DNA from: Myxosarcina sp. GI1
Lineage (GTDB): Bacteria > Cyanobacteriota > Cyanobacteriia > Cyanobacteriales > Xenococcaceae
Length of the DNA: 64,000 nucleotides
NCBI RefSeq assembly: GCF_000756305.1
Contig: NZ_JRFE01000016.1
Coordinates: 37,764 to 101,763 of the forward strand
Reading direction: 5' to 3'
A model generated the notes under the pieces. That model saw only the letters and a list, made by a program, of their open reading frames with translations, searched no databases and was not told the origin of the DNA. This document shows, piece by piece, positions 18,743-28,267 of the stretch. Made by a program: the position numbers and the translations under genes. Within the stretch, counting starts at the first letter, position 1. Each line of letters opens with the position of its first letter.

Positions 18743-19828
18743 CTAGTCTCCAAAACAAATACCCAAACCTCTAGCAGTTTTGACTAAAGTATCTTTAGGA
18801 TCGACGGCGCGATAGTTTTTAATTGCTTCGGCGATGGGAACGCTAATTACCTGACGATTTTGCCAAGTAACCATGCGATCGTATTGTTCTTTGGCGACTA
18901 ATTCTACAGCCACTACGCCAAAAGCAGAAGCTAAAATGCGATCTAAAGGTGAAGAAATACCGCCACGTTGGGTATGTCCGAGTACCGTAACCCTAGTTTC
19001 TGCACCACTCAAATTAGTAATTTGTTCGGCAAGATATTGACCGATACCACCCAAACGACAGTCTACAAAATGACCTTGTTCTAATAGTTCTCCTGACTCA
19101 GTGCAAACAGCTTCGGAGACAACGGCAATAGAATAATCTTGTCCCATTGCCTGTCTTTTCTTGATATGGTGGCAAATGTTTTCTAACTTATAACGTAGTT
19201 CGGGAATCATAATAATATCTGCACCACCTGCAATGCCAGCATTTAGAGCAATATGTCCTGCATCTCTACCCATCACTTCTAAAATCATTACCCGACTATG
19301 ACTGGCAGCAGTAAAGTGGAGACGGTCGATCGCTTCAGTGGCAATATTAACCGCAGTATCAAAACCAATCGAACGTTCGGTAATGCCCACATCATTGTCA
19401 ATGGTTTTGGGAATACCTACTAAGTTTATTCCCCCCTGCTGTGCCAGCTTGCGTAAGATAGCCAGACTACCATCACCACCGATGCCTATCAAGGCATCTA
19501 AATCTAACTGGCGGTAGCCTTCGATAATTTCTTCCGAACGATCGGCTAAGGAACCATTGGACATGGGAAAAGCAAAGGGATCGCCTTTATTGGTAGTACC
19601 TAAAACCGTCCCACCCATAGTTAACAGGCGATCGACATTATTAACGTATAGGGGCATAGCTTGGGGAGGACGACTCATTAACCCGTGAGTTGCCTTACAA
19701 ATACCTAATACTTCCCAACCATAAACATCAACCGCGCAGCGCGTTACCGCCCTAATTACCGCATTTAAACCAGCACAGTCACCACCACTGGTAAGAATAC
19801 CAATCCGTTTTCGCTCCGACATTTCCAT
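18743..19828 (-). CDS. pfkA: 6-phosphofructokinase
   Basis: 361 residues. Phosphorylates fructose 6-phosphate to the 1,6-bisphosphate. Visible: GILTSGGDCAGLNAVIRA, GIGGDGSLAIL, the catalytic segment PKTIDNDVGITERSIGFDTA, EVMGRDAGHIAL and the C-terminal LGHTQRGG. In E. coli numbering the residue at position 104 is Gly (GGDG), typical of ATP-dependent enzymes, while position 124 is Lys (PKTIDND), typical of the PPi-enzyme-like clade. Such Gly/Lys enzymes are known as ATP-dependent in actinomycetes. A start three codons later (MSERKR) is possible. Confidence 0.93.
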   Translation of the reverse strand: MEMSERKRIGILTSGGDCAGLNAVIRAVTRCAVDVYGWEVLGICKATHGLMSRPPQAMPLYVNNVDRLLTMGGTVLGTTNKGDPFAFPMSNGSLADRSEEIIEGYRQLDLDALIGIGGDGSLAILRKLAQQGGINLVGIPKTIDNDVGITERSIGFDTAVNIATEAIDRLHFTAASHSRVMILEVMGRDAGHIALNAGIAGGADIIMIPELRYKLENICHHIKKRQAMGQDYSIAVVSEAVCTESGELLEQGHFVDCRLGGIGQYLAEQITNLSGAETRVTVLGHTQRGGISSPLDRILASAFGVVAVELVAKEQYDRMVTWQNRQVISVPIAEAIKNYRAVDPKDTLVKTARGLGICFGD

Positions 19829-19970
19829 TCCGATTTACTGTTCGATCTTATTTTTCTGGTTGCTGGTGACAAAAGATCGAACGCTCAACAAATTGCTACA
19901 AAGCGACCGCGTCTATTAAAAGAAATTTATTTATTGTTACATTGATGCTCAGGTACTAAATTGCTGCTTG

Positions 19971-20681
19971 CTAAACGCTTTTTGCCGATTTTAATTCTGA
20001 CTCGACAGTAGACAAACTGAGATTGCGTTGAAAACGTTTAGTCGGCATCGACTGGCGAAAAGACTGATAATAATCCTTACGAGATTCTTCAAACAAATAG
20101 CGTAGTTGAGCGATCGGATTATCGTGATGATCGATGCGTAAATCTAGATGGGGATAATCATCTTGATGAACCACATAAATGGCAGCAGACTGACGACCCC
20201 GCTTATCGCCTCCCGCAGCCTCTCCTGCTTCTAAAGCCTGTAGTAGTCTTTCGCAAAACTCCATGCCTGCCTTAGCTTGATAGGCATCTGCCATCGCGGT
20301 TAAAGTTCGTTCTCCTACCAGCATATTTCCCGCCACTGAAAAATTAGGAAAGGTAAAATGTCCTGCCCAATCAACGCAGTTTTTTCCCGTCCACGCGGCA
20401 GTATGACCGTAGCGGTCTACGAGATGAAGCTGGCGCTGCTGACGGTCTTTGTCATCATTTAACAGGGTATCTATTATCTCTTGAGGCGTAGTTGTCTCTG
20501 CTTGCTGTAACAACTGAAGACCCAAAATTCCCAATAGTGGATTGGTTTGTGCTTGAGTGGCGATCGCGCCAATATTAGCTTTAGCATGGGGTACTAATGC
20601 CCCTACTGCTAAATGTTTGGTTGCTACTGCAACACCAGTCATGCGTGTAGTTTCGTCCCAAGCCACAATCGAGAAGGTCAT
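19971..20681 (-). CDS. DUF1028 family protein (Ntn-hydrolase-like fold)
   Basis: 236 residues. The start MTFSIVAWDETTRMTGVAVAT, the segment IGAIATQAQTNP and the GNMLVG motif with EAGEAAGGDKRGRQSAA are the signature of DUF1028. Proteins of this family are assigned to the Ntn-hydrolase superfamily, but their substrate is not established. The C-terminal 40 residues (YYQSFRQSMPTKRF and on) are a basic extension. It is divergent from the vapBC genes. Confidence 0.8.
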   Translation of the reverse strand: MTFSIVAWDETTRMTGVAVATKHLAVGALVPHAKANIGAIATQAQTNPLLGILGLQLLQQAETTTPQEIIDTLLNDDKDRQQRQLHLVDRYGHTAAWTGKNCVDWAGHFTFPNFSVAGNMLVGERTLTAMADAYQAKAGMEFCERLLQALEAGEAAGGDKRGRQSAAIYVVHQDDYPHLDLRIDHHDNPIAQLRYLFEESRKDYYQSFRQSMPTKRFQRNLSLSTVESELKSAKSV

Positions 20682-20819
20682 ATATCTTATCTAAACTTGA
20701 CTTATGTATACAGTATTTATAGCTCTGGTATAACATAAGGAAATTTGGTTTATTGCGATCGATTTAACATTTTTGTAAATGCTTTGATAAAAGCGATCGC
20801 TCCCTTAGCAACTTTTATA

Positions 20820-20842
20820 CATAGCGATATATACGATCTATG
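20820..20842. promoter_or_regulatory. Possible VapBC operator inverted repeat
   Basis: CATAG (20820-20824) and CTATG (20838-20842) flank a 13-base AT-rich spacer, 38 bp before the antitoxin ATG. A TATATA box follows at about 20853. VapB antitoxins usually bind palindromes in their own promoter, so this is a candidate autoregulatory site. The match is short. Confidence 0.25.
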
Positions 20843-20879
20843 CGTAAAATAATAGATATATATACACATCAAATAATTT

Positions 20880-21071
20880 ATGCGTACGAATATAGTTATT
20901 GACGATAAATTAATGAAAGAAGCTTTAGCGTTGACTGGATTAAAAACCAAAAAAGAAGCTGTAGAACTCGGACTTAAAACTTTGATTCAAATAAGAAAAC
21001 AAGAAAAGCTTAAACAATACAAAGGAAAGCTTAAATGGGAAGGAGATCTCGAACACATGAGAATTGATTGA
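20880..21071 (+). CDS. vapB: VapB-family antitoxin
   Basis: 63 residues: MRTNIVIDDKLMKEALALTG is the ribbon-helix-helix DNA-binding start typical of VapB, and a basic linker leads to WEGDLEHMR, the toxin-binding tail. It neutralises the PIN-domain toxin encoded next and probably represses the operon. The stop overlaps the toxin start as TGATG, so translation is coupled. Confidence 0.88.
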   Translation: MRTNIVIDDKLMKEALALTGLKTKKEAVELGLKTLIQIRKQEKLKQYKGKLKWEGDLEHMRID

Positions 21072-21463
21072 TGGTACTTGTAGATACTAGTGTTTGGATT
21101 GATTATTTTAACGGAAAAAATACCGCACAGACAGAAAAGTTAGATATTTTACTGTCTTCAACTATAGTGATTGTTGGCGACTTAATACTTACTGAAATTT
21201 TACAAGGTTTTAGAGCAGATAAAGATTATCGGTTTGCTAAACAGTTATTAACAGAACTCGAACTTATTTCTTTGTGCAATGTTTCTTATGGGATTAAATC
21301 TGCTAATAATTATCGAAAACTTCGCAAGCAAGGCATTACTATTAGAAAAACCATCGATTGTTTAATTGCAACGTACTGTATAGAAAATAAATTACCCTTA
21401 CTTTACTCGGACAAAGATTTTGAGCCGTTTACCAAATATCTCAATCTTAAATCTGCTTTGTAA
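21071..21463 (+). CDS. vapC: VapC-family PIN-domain ribonuclease toxin
   Basis: 130 residues from ATG at 21071; a TTG one codon earlier is possible but less likely. PIN-domain acidic residues are all present: Asp5 in VDTSVW, Glu42 in TEILQGF, Asp96 in TIDCLIA and Asp114 in SDKDF. VapC toxins cleave tRNA or rRNA with Mg2+. The gene overlaps vapB by one base. It appears intact. Confidence 0.9.
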   Translation: MVLVDTSVWIDYFNGKNTAQTEKLDILLSSTIVIVGDLILTEILQGFRADKDYRFAKQLLTELELISLCNVSYGIKSANNYRKLRKQGITIRKTIDCLIATYCIENKLPLLYSDKDFEPFTKYLNLKSAL

Positions 21464-21514
21464 GTGTAGATTACTAACAACAGTCAAACAAAGCAAAGAA
21501 AAATTGCTTCTTCA

Positions 21515-21700
21515 TCAATCATCTTCACCAATCCACCATTGCCGATATTCATTTGGAGCGAAGTTTCGATGTACAATTTCAGAAACCACTCCGTTTAGCA
21601 GTCTCAATACAATTGGCTCACGATCGAGCAAATAAATAATACTATACCATCTGGAAGATGAGAAACCGTTTATAAAGCAAATCTTAAGTTCAAGTATTAC
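21515..21700 (-). pseudogene. Possible gene remnant on the minus strand
   Basis: An open frame of 61 codons without ATG lies directly after the 170-residue hypothetical gene, shifted in frame. The conceptual product ends RQWWIGEDD after VVSEIVHRNFAPNEYRQW. The sequence looks protein-like (balanced composition, aromatic and charged residues) but has no start codon or recognised family. It may be a 3' fragment of a lost gene or a frameshifted end of the upstream one. Confidence 0.2.
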
Positions 21701-22202
21701 TCACTTTTTCCAGTCTTCTTTTTTCCCAGGGAAACGTCAGTTGAAAGGGATTAGACGTGGCTATAGTTTTCCAGTCTTTACCGCAGGGAGATTGAAATTC
21801 AGCCTTAAAACATTTGCTGCCTCGGTAATGTTCGATTATTTGATACTTTCCAGATAAAAAGCCTGAAACTGCATCGAGATACTCATTAACATAAGTAGGA
21901 TTTGTGCAAGGAAACCACCTCAACCATAGGTGTGAGACAGAAAAATGCAGTTCATCTCTGTTCTGAAAGTTCAAATTTACTTCATGTTTAAGTCCTTGCT
22001 GAACGGGTATGATTACCGATAGTTCTACAGGGGCATCTCGGTTATCAATTATCTGTAGATGAGGAAAACGAGTTTTAATTTCAGCAAAAGTCTGAATAGC
22101 AATTTCTAATGCTTTGTCTTCTTTATCTGTCATACACTGCTTTTCTACTATGGTTTGTTCATACGCTCGTTTAATCTTATTCTGTCTCACAGAACTAAAC
22201 AT
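21690..22202 (-). CDS. Hypothetical protein, 170 aa
   Basis: Not recognised. A second ATG at residue 24 (MTDKEDKALEIAIQTF) could be the true start, since the first 23 residues are basic and low in similarity to a folded domain. The centre has hydrophobic strands (VELSVIIPVQQG, NLNFQNRDELHFSVSHLWLRWFP) and the C-terminus has FPWEKRRLEKV. No signal peptide, no membrane segment. Genes on both sides face other directions. Confidence 0.55.
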   Translation of the reverse strand: MFSSVRQNKIKRAYEQTIVEKQCMTDKEDKALEIAIQTFAEIKTRFPHLQIIDNRDAPVELSVIIPVQQGLKHEVNLNFQNRDELHFSVSHLWLRWFPCTNPTYVNEYLDAVSGFLSGKYQIIEHYRGSKCFKAEFQSPCGKDWKTIATSNPFQLTFPWEKRRLEKVSNT

Positions 22203-22335
22203 TATTCTCGTTCTGTTTAATTTATGCTTTAAATTATTAATTATTTAAATTAACGATCGCCTGACATTCTATAGAAACCCGATCGAGCAATCTACTATAC
22301 TGCTTTTAGTGTTTTAAATAAGAGTTTATCGATCC

Positions 22336-24345
22336 ATGTGTGGAATTGCTGGCGTAATGAATCACGACCCTTCTCGTCCTGTCGATCCAGAGACGCTAAT
22401 CGCAATGGCAGCAATTCAATCTCATCGAGGTCCCGATAAGGCTGGCTGGAAGACAATTGAAGATCGCGGAGTGGGTTTTGGGCAGGCGCGTCTGGCAATT
22501 ATCGATCTAGATCCAGATCGAGCGCAGCAGCCGTTTATTTCTCGCGATGGGGAGTACGCAGTTATTCACAATGGTGAGTTTTACGATTATAAATATCTGC
22601 GAGCGGATTTAACTTCAAGAGGTTATCAGTTTTTTAGTAAGTGTGATTCAGAATTAGTATTGCATTTAACTGACAGATTGGGACTGGAAGCGGCTTTACC
22701 CCATCTGCGTGGAGAATTTGCCTTTGCACTCTACCAACGCTCGGCAGATCGTCTGACATTGGTGCGCGATCGCTTTGGGGTTAAACCTTTATACTGGACA
22801 CTAACCCCAGAAGGTTTGGTTTTTGGCTCGGAAATTAAAGTATTATTCGCACATCCAGCCGTAAAACGCCGCTTTTCCTCTCAAGGACTCTATCACCAAC
22901 TGATGCAGTTAATGGTGCCTGGTACGACTGCTTTTGAAGGTATCTATGCAGTAGAACCAGGGCAAATGGTAACTTTTGAGCGGCGAGATGGACGCTTACA
23001 GGTTCGCAAGCAGAAGTATTGGGATTTAAACTTTCCTCACCTTGGCGAACGTGGTAAATCTCTACCCGATGAAGCGTATATCGAGCAATTACGCCATCAT
23101 TTTGTCGAAGCAATTCAGTTACGCTTAGAAGCCGATGTACCCGTTGCCTGTTATCTTTCTGGCGGCATCGATTCTTGCTCGATTATGGGTGTTGCCGCCG
23201 CCTGTCAGCAGTCGCCAGTAAAAGCTTTTACCATCGGGTTTGACGATCGCGATTACGACGAAACGGCGATCGCCAAAGAAATGGCTGAGGCGGTAAATGC
23301 CGATCAAGATATTCTGACGATCGACGGCGAACAGCTTTACGAAAACTTTAGCAGGACGATTTGGCATACCGAACGCAGTATCTACAATACTTTTACTGTT
23401 GCTAAGCTGTTAATGAGTGAATACGTACACAATGCTGGCTACAAGGTGGTAGTTACGGGAGAAGGTTCCGACGAACTGTTTGCTGGCTATCCCCAACTGC
23501 GACTAGATTATATTCTTCACGGTATGGACAATGCCCCACCCGAAGAAAAAGCCGATTTACAGGCATGGCTGCAAGAAAGCAATAGTTTATTTAAAGGAAA
23601 CTTGTTAGCAGAAAAAACCATCAACGATCGCGCTCTCACCGATATAGTAGGCTTTACCCCCAGTTGCTTACAGTCGTGGTTATCTGCTGCATCTCTGGTT
23701 CCCAATTTACTACATCCCGAACATCGCACGGCAACAAAAGATTACTCCCCTGGTGCAGCGATCGCGCAGACTTTAGATAGAAAGCAGCTTGAAAATCGTC
23801 ATCCTTTAGATAAAGCTCAGTATATCTGGATCAAAACTCAGTTTGAGTCTCAGGTTTTAGGATGGGCGGGCGATCGCGTGGATATGGCTAACTCTTTAGA
23901 AGCTCGTCCCGCTTTTCTAGACCATCCCTTAGTAGAATTTGCCGTTACTTTACCCATCGAAATGCGCTTGCGGGGTCGTCAGGATAAATATATTTTACGA
24001 GAAATGATGCGTCCTTTACTACCCAAAGCACTTTACGAACGACAAAAATTTGCGTTTATGGCTCCTCCTTCTCATACCGATTTAGAAAAGCAAAAGGCAA
24101 TGCGAGGTTTAGCCGACAATTATTTATCTTCGCAGGCGATCGCCGATAGCGGTTTGCTAGATAACGCAGGAGTTAAGAAAGTTCTTCAGCGTCATGGCGA
24201 CGAAGATACCCCAGTTTCCGAACGAGTGCAGCTAGATGCGGTTATCAATCATCTACTTAGCGTTCAGATGATGCACGAACATTTTGTAGCTAGCGACGTA
24301 CCGAAATCAGCCCGCGATCGCGCCGTAGAACTAGGTTGGTTGTAA
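22336..24345 (+). CDS. asnB: Asparagine synthase (glutamine-hydrolysing)
   Basis: 669 residues. Makes asparagine from aspartate, ATP and glutamine. The N-terminal class II amidotransferase domain starts MCGIAGVM, with Cys2 as nucleophile after Met removal, and has RGPD and NGEFYDYKYLR. The synthetase domain carries the pyrophosphate loop LSGGIDSCSIMG and later VTGEGSDELFAGYPQ and SLEARPAFLDHPLVEF. A TATACT box at 22296-22301 is a possible -10 element. The gene ends 9 bp from the convergent Tab2 gene. Confidence 0.93.
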   Translation: MCGIAGVMNHDPSRPVDPETLIAMAAIQSHRGPDKAGWKTIEDRGVGFGQARLAIIDLDPDRAQQPFISRDGEYAVIHNGEFYDYKYLRADLTSRGYQFFSKCDSELVLHLTDRLGLEAALPHLRGEFAFALYQRSADRLTLVRDRFGVKPLYWTLTPEGLVFGSEIKVLFAHPAVKRRFSSQGLYHQLMQLMVPGTTAFEGIYAVEPGQMVTFERRDGRLQVRKQKYWDLNFPHLGERGKSLPDEAYIEQLRHHFVEAIQLRLEADVPVACYLSGGIDSCSIMGVAAACQQSPVKAFTIGFDDRDYDETAIAKEMAEAVNADQDILTIDGEQLYENFSRTIWHTERSIYNTFTVAKLLMSEYVHNAGYKVVVTGEGSDELFAGYPQLRLDYILHGMDNAPPEEKADLQAWLQESNSLFKGNLLAEKTINDRALTDIVGFTPSCLQSWLSAASLVPNLLHPEHRTATKDYSPGAAIAQTLDRKQLENRHPLDKAQYIWIKTQFESQVLGWAGDRVDMANSLEARPAFLDHPLVEFAVTLPIEMRLRGRQDKYILREMMRPLLPKALYERQKFAFMAPPSHTDLEKQKAMRGLADNYLSSQAIADSGLLDNAGVKKVLQRHGDEDTPVSERVQLDAVINHLLSVQMMHEHFVASDVPKSARDRAVELGWL

Positions 24346-24354
24346 CTAAAATTA

Positions 24355-25170
24355 CTACGATTCATTTTTAAGCAGCCAAAAACCCGTATAGGTCATGCCA
24401 GAATCATCGGGTTGAATTAACAAAAAATGCAGTCCTTTACTAATCTGTTTTTTCTGCTGGTAATCTTCTGCTACTCGGATAGTATTTTCCCCTGCAAAAG
24501 TATTAAAGATCCAGCGATCTACCAGTCCTGTTTCTAGAACCAAACCTCCAGACTTACCTACTTCTGTCGTCACATAGTCTAAAGATACGGGCTGTTGTTG
24601 CTGTAGCCAACGGGCTAAAACCATCGAGTTCTTACCACCATAAACTACAATTCCTGGAATCATGATGTTAGAAGCAACTCGCATATTTATAGGTAAAAAA
24701 GTTTCTGGTAAGTCGAGAATAGGAATCGGGCGATCGCCAAACAAACTTACTATTTCTCCTGCGGCAATATTGGCAAAATTTAGTTCATCACCCCGAATAC
24801 TTTCTGGTAGGGGTTGTGGTGGAGGCTTTTCTAATGCTAAAGGATTGTAGTTGGGTATAGATTTAGCTCTCTGAGTAAGGGCAATCTTTAAAGTTTCAGT
24901 ATGTCTGGTAGCTTCTACAGTAATGCCCAACTTTTCGGCAGCTAAAGTTATTAAACCCAAGGCTTGAGGGCGAAACACCTGGATTTTTTTTGGTAGCTCG
25001 TTTTGAGCTACAGTAGTAAACTGAGTCTCTAACCACTGCGAATTAGCCCACTCTGAATCACATCTTGCACTATAAACCGTGTCGCGATCGCAAATTACTA
25101 ATTCCCACTGTCTTGATAAATTGTTTTTAGTAGCAGGAAGATGATTAAAATCGACTTGCCAAATTTTCAT
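24355..25170 (-). CDS. Tab2/Atab2 family RNA-binding protein
   Basis: 271 residues from ATG at 25170 (MKIWQVDFNHLP); an upstream ATG at 25194 adds eight residues without family character. The opening IWQVDF, the central FLPINMRVASNIMIPGIVVYGG and the end FLLIQPDDSGMTYTGFWLL are typical of the Tab2/Atab2 family. In Chlamydomonas and Arabidopsis, Tab2/Atab2 binds psaB mRNA and promotes translation of photosystem reaction-centre proteins. A matching role in cyanobacteria is inference. Confidence 0.82.
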   Translation of the reverse strand: MKIWQVDFNHLPATKNNLSRQWELVICDRDTVYSARCDSEWANSQWLETQFTTVAQNELPKKIQVFRPQALGLITLAAEKLGITVEATRHTETLKIALTQRAKSIPNYNPLALEKPPPQPLPESIRGDELNFANIAAGEIVSLFGDRPIPILDLPETFLPINMRVASNIMIPGIVVYGGKNSMVLARWLQQQQPVSLDYVTTEVGKSGGLVLETGLVDRWIFNTFAGENTIRVAEDYQQKKQISKGLHFLLIQPDDSGMTYTGFWLLKNES

Positions 25171-25357
25171 AGCAATATTTTTAGACTTAGACACTGTTTG
25201 AATTTTATCGCCAAGGACAAAACTAAAGCTATTTTGGCTTCAAGCTACAAAACAAATGTAAAAACTTGCTATTGTAAAATTTTTTTATATCCCTCGAAGT
25301 CGATTTTTAAACGAGTTCACCGAAAAACGCCAGCATAGTGAGTTAAATAGTAGCGAA

Positions 25358-25375
25358 AACCAAAATATTTTGGTT
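25358..25375. promoter_or_regulatory. Perfect 18-bp palindrome upstream of ftsH
   Basis: AACCAAAATATTTTGGTT is fully self-complementary with no loop, ending 45 bp before the ftsH ATG. A loopless palindrome of this length is typical of a dimeric regulator site rather than an RNA hairpin. The regulator is unknown. Confidence 0.4.
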
Positions 25376-25420
25376 AGGCTTAAATTATCTCGAATACCAT
25401 TTTTTTATATAAGACTACCT

Positions 25421-27361
25421 ATGAAAAATAAGGGTTGGATCTCTAAGAAAAAACCAAATATTGGTACAAATATTAAGCTAACTACTAAAGGAAAACCGCA
25501 ACGCAAACATTTTATTACTGCTGCTGTCGGCAAACTGGCTGTAGGTTTGACTATTTTACAGACTTTAATGCCAGTAACACCGGCTTTGGCACAACAAAAA
25601 TCGGATAACGAATTAAGCTATAGCCAGTTTAAAGAAAAACTAGCAGCAGGGGATGTTACTAAAGTCGAACTAGATAAAACTACCAATACAGCCAGGGTTG
25701 AGTTAAAGGGACAACCTGAAAACGCCGAACCTAAAGAAGTATTGTTGTTCGATCGCAACGAAGGTTTGATTTCTGAAATTCGCAGTCGAGGTATAGATTT
25801 TAGCGTTGACGAATCGATCGATCGCTCTACTGCTGTTGGCGTTTTACTCAATCTAGCAATTATCTTTGTCTTGCTGGCAGGATTAATTATGATAATCCGC
25901 CGTTCGGCAAATGCTTCTGGTCAAGCTTTTAGCTTTGGTAAATCTAGAGCCAGATTTCAGATGGAAGCCAAAACTGAAACCAAGTTTGACGATGTCGCTG
26001 GTATAGAAGAAGCTAAAGAAGAACTACAGGAAGTAGTAACTTTTCTAAAAGAGCCAGAAAAATTTACCGCCGTAGGCGCGAAAATTCCCAGAGGGATGTT
26101 GTTAATTGGACCGCCAGGAACTGGTAAAACCCTGCTGGCAAAAGCGATCGCTGGAGAGGCGGGCGTACCTTTTTTTAGCATCTCTGGTTCGGAATTCGTC
26201 GAAATGTTTGTCGGTGTGGGTGCTTCTCGCGTCCGCGATCTGTTTAAAAAAGCCAAAGAAAACGCTCCTTGTTTGGTATTTATCGATGAAATTGATGCCG
26301 TCGGTCGTCAACGAGGTTCGGGAATAGGCGGTGGTAACGACGAACGAGAACAAACCCTCAATCAGTTGTTGACTGAAATGGACGGCTTTGAAGGCAATTC
26401 TGGCATTATTATTATCGCTGCCACCAACCGTCCCGACGTTCTCGATCCCGCTCTGTTGCGTCCTGGTCGTTTCGATCGCCAGGTAGTAGTAGATTATCCC
26501 GATTTTCGCGGTAGATTGGGAATTTTAGAAGTTCACGCACGGGGTAAAAAAATCGATCCCGAAGTTTCTTTAGAAGCTGTGGCTCGTCGTACCCCGGGAT
26601 TTAGCGGGGCGGATTTAGCTAATTTACTCAATGAGGCGGCAATTTTGACCGCCAGACGCTACAAAGCTGCTGCTACTATGCTAGAAATCAATGATGCTAT
26701 AGACCGCATCGTGGCGGGAATGGAAGGTATACCTTTAATTGACAGTAAATACAAACGTTTGATTGCCTATCACGAAGTCGGTCATGCAGTAGTTGCCACT
26801 CTAACTCCCAATCACTACCCTGTAGAGAAAGTAACCATTATTCCCAGAGGTGGTGCGGGCGGTTTGACCTGGTTTACCCCCGATGAAGAACTGGGTTTGG
26901 AATCTAAATCTAAAATTATGGCGCAGATTACCGCGACTTTAGGCGGAAGAGCGGCTGAAGAAATTGTTTTTGGTAGGGATGAAGTGACCCAGGGCGCACA
27001 ACAAGATATTAAAATGCTGACCGATCTGGCACGTAAAATGGTAACTAAGTTCGGTATGTCCGATTTAGGCTTGCTGGCATTAGAAGGGCAAGAGCAACCA
27101 GTCTTTTTAGGTGGTGATTCGATGCAGCGTGCCGAATATTCTGAATCGGTAGCCGCTCGAATTGACGCTCAAATTAGAGCGATCGCGGTAGAATGTTACG
27201 AACGAGCTAAAGCAATTATCCGCGACAATAGATTGGCAGTCGATCGCCTGGTCGATTTGTTAATCGAACGAGAAACTATTGACGGTAAAGAATTCCGCGA
27301 GCTATTGGCAGAATATTCCACGCCCTCAAAGCCAGAATTGCAGCTATCACTTGACAAATAA
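25421..27361 (+). CDS. ftsH: ATP-dependent zinc metalloprotease FtsH
   Basis: 646 residues from ATG at 25421; a TTG at 25370 would add 17 unlikely residues. Membrane-bound AAA+ protease that removes damaged membrane proteins; cyanobacterial and plastid members include those repairing photosystem II. The order is a basic N-terminus, first membrane segment (about 30-50), lumenal domain, second membrane segment (about 140-160), Walker A GPPGTGKT at 230-237, Walker [12 protein letters not shown], arginine-finger region RPGRFDRQ, and zinc site HEVGH at 451-455. The trmJ-like gene follows after 5 bp. Confidence 0.95.
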   Translation: MKNKGWISKKKPNIGTNIKLTTKGKPQRKHFITAAVGKLAVGLTILQTLMPVTPALAQQKSDNELSYSQFKEKLAAGDVTKVELDKTTNTARVELKGQPENAEPKEVLLFDRNEGLISEIRSRGIDFSVDESIDRSTAVGVLLNLAIIFVLLAGLIMIIRRSANASGQAFSFGKSRARFQMEAKTETKFDDVAGIEEAKEELQEVVTFLKEPEKFTAVGAKIPRGMLLIGPPGTGKTLLAKAIAGEAGVPFFSISGSEFVEMFVGVGASRVRDLFKKAKENAPCLVFIDEIDAVGRQRGSGIGGGNDEREQTLNQLLTEMDGFEGNSGIIIIAATNRPDVLDPALLRPGRFDRQVVVDYPDFRGRLGILEVHARGKKIDPEVSLEAVARRTPGFSGADLANLLNEAAILTARRYKAAATMLEINDAIDRIVAGMEGIPLIDSKYKRLIAYHEVGHAVVATLTPNHYPVEKVTIIPRGGAGGLTWFTPDEELGLESKSKIMAQITATLGGRAAEEIVFGRDEVTQGAQQDIKMLTDLARKMVTKFGMSDLGLLALEGQEQPVFLGGDSMQRAEYSESVAARIDAQIRAIAVECYERAKAIIRDNRLAVDRLVDLLIERETIDGKEFRELLAEYSTPSKPELQLSLDK

Positions 27362-27366
27362 GATTA

Positions 27367-28191
27367 GTGAATCCCCTAGCCAAGATTAAAATTGTTTTGG
27401 TCGAACCAGCAGGAGCGTTAAATGTTGGTTCGATCGCTCGGGTAATGAAAAATATGGGTTTGTCCCAATTAATCTTAGTAAATCCCCGCTGCGATCGCTA
27501 CTCTGATGAAGCAAAAAAAATGGCGGTACACGCTATTGATGTCTTAGAAAATGCTGTTATTGTAGATAGTTTGCCCACCGCATTAGTAGGCTGTCAAAGA
27601 GCGATCGCCACTACCGTTCGACAGCGCACTTTTCCGATTAAGTTAGAATCTCCCTCAGCAGCTTTACCCTGGTTATTGTCCCCAAACTCAAACACCGCTT
27701 TAATTTTTGGTGCCGAAGAACGAGGACTGAGTAACAGCGAACTAAAATACGCTCAGAGGTTTGTCTGTATCGACTCCCATCCCGATTATCCTTCGTTAAA
27801 TTTGGCGCAAGCGGTGGCTGTTTGCGCTTACGAACTGTACCAAAGCTGGCGAAACAATCTTGACAAGTTTGTTGGCTATGTTACCGTACAGGAGAAATCG
27901 AGTAATTTTGCCCAGTCTGCGGTTGACGTTGTTAAAAATCCTACTGGCAGCAACAACGCTAACTCAGCAAATAGCGCCTCGCTGGAAGTTTTAGAAGCTT
28001 ATTACCAGCATCTTGAAGCTGTACTGTTAGATATAGGCTATCTCTATCCCCATACGGCTACAGCCAGAATGGATAAGTTTCGACGGCTTTATAATCGAGC
28101 CGAGCTTACAAGTAACGAGGTAGCAATGTTGCGAGGAATACTCCGTCAAATACAGTGGTCGATAAACAACTCGTCGAAAACGAAAGAATAG
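27367..28191 (+). CDS. TrmJ-like SpoU/TrmH family RNA methyltransferase
   Basis: 274 residues from GTG at 27367, 5 bp after ftsH, so cotranscribed. The SPOUT knot is visible: IVLVEPAGALNVGSIARVMKNMG, LIFGAEERGLSNSELK and the SAM-binding PSLNLAQAVAVCAYEL. TrmJ enzymes 2'-O-methylate tRNA position 32. The C-terminal domain, about 100 residues after a Ser/Asn linker, fits the TrmJ dimerisation extension. Target assignment is inference. Confidence 0.87.
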   Translation: MNPLAKIKIVLVEPAGALNVGSIARVMKNMGLSQLILVNPRCDRYSDEAKKMAVHAIDVLENAVIVDSLPTALVGCQRAIATTVRQRTFPIKLESPSAALPWLLSPNSNTALIFGAEERGLSNSELKYAQRFVCIDSHPDYPSLNLAQAVAVCAYELYQSWRNNLDKFVGYVTVQEKSSNFAQSAVDVVKNPTGSNNANSANSASLEVLEAYYQHLEAVLLDIGYLYPHTATARMDKFRRLYNRAELTSNEVAMLRGILRQIQWSINNSSKTKE

Positions 28192-28192
28192 A

Positions 28193-28242
28193 GATCGGGC
28201 GGGTAGTAAATGTAGGAAAATTCTACGTCCGATCGTTCTTTC
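28193..28242 (+). terminator. Candidate terminator of the ftsH-trmJ operon
   Basis: The 9-bp stem GATCGGGCG (28193-28201) with CGTCCGATC (28226-28234), including one G-U pair, encloses a second stem GTAG/CTAC. TTCTTT follows. It begins 2 bp after the trmJ-like stop. The T-run is short. Confidence 0.45.
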
Positions 28243-28267
28243 AATCTGGGTAGTATATTTCTAATTT

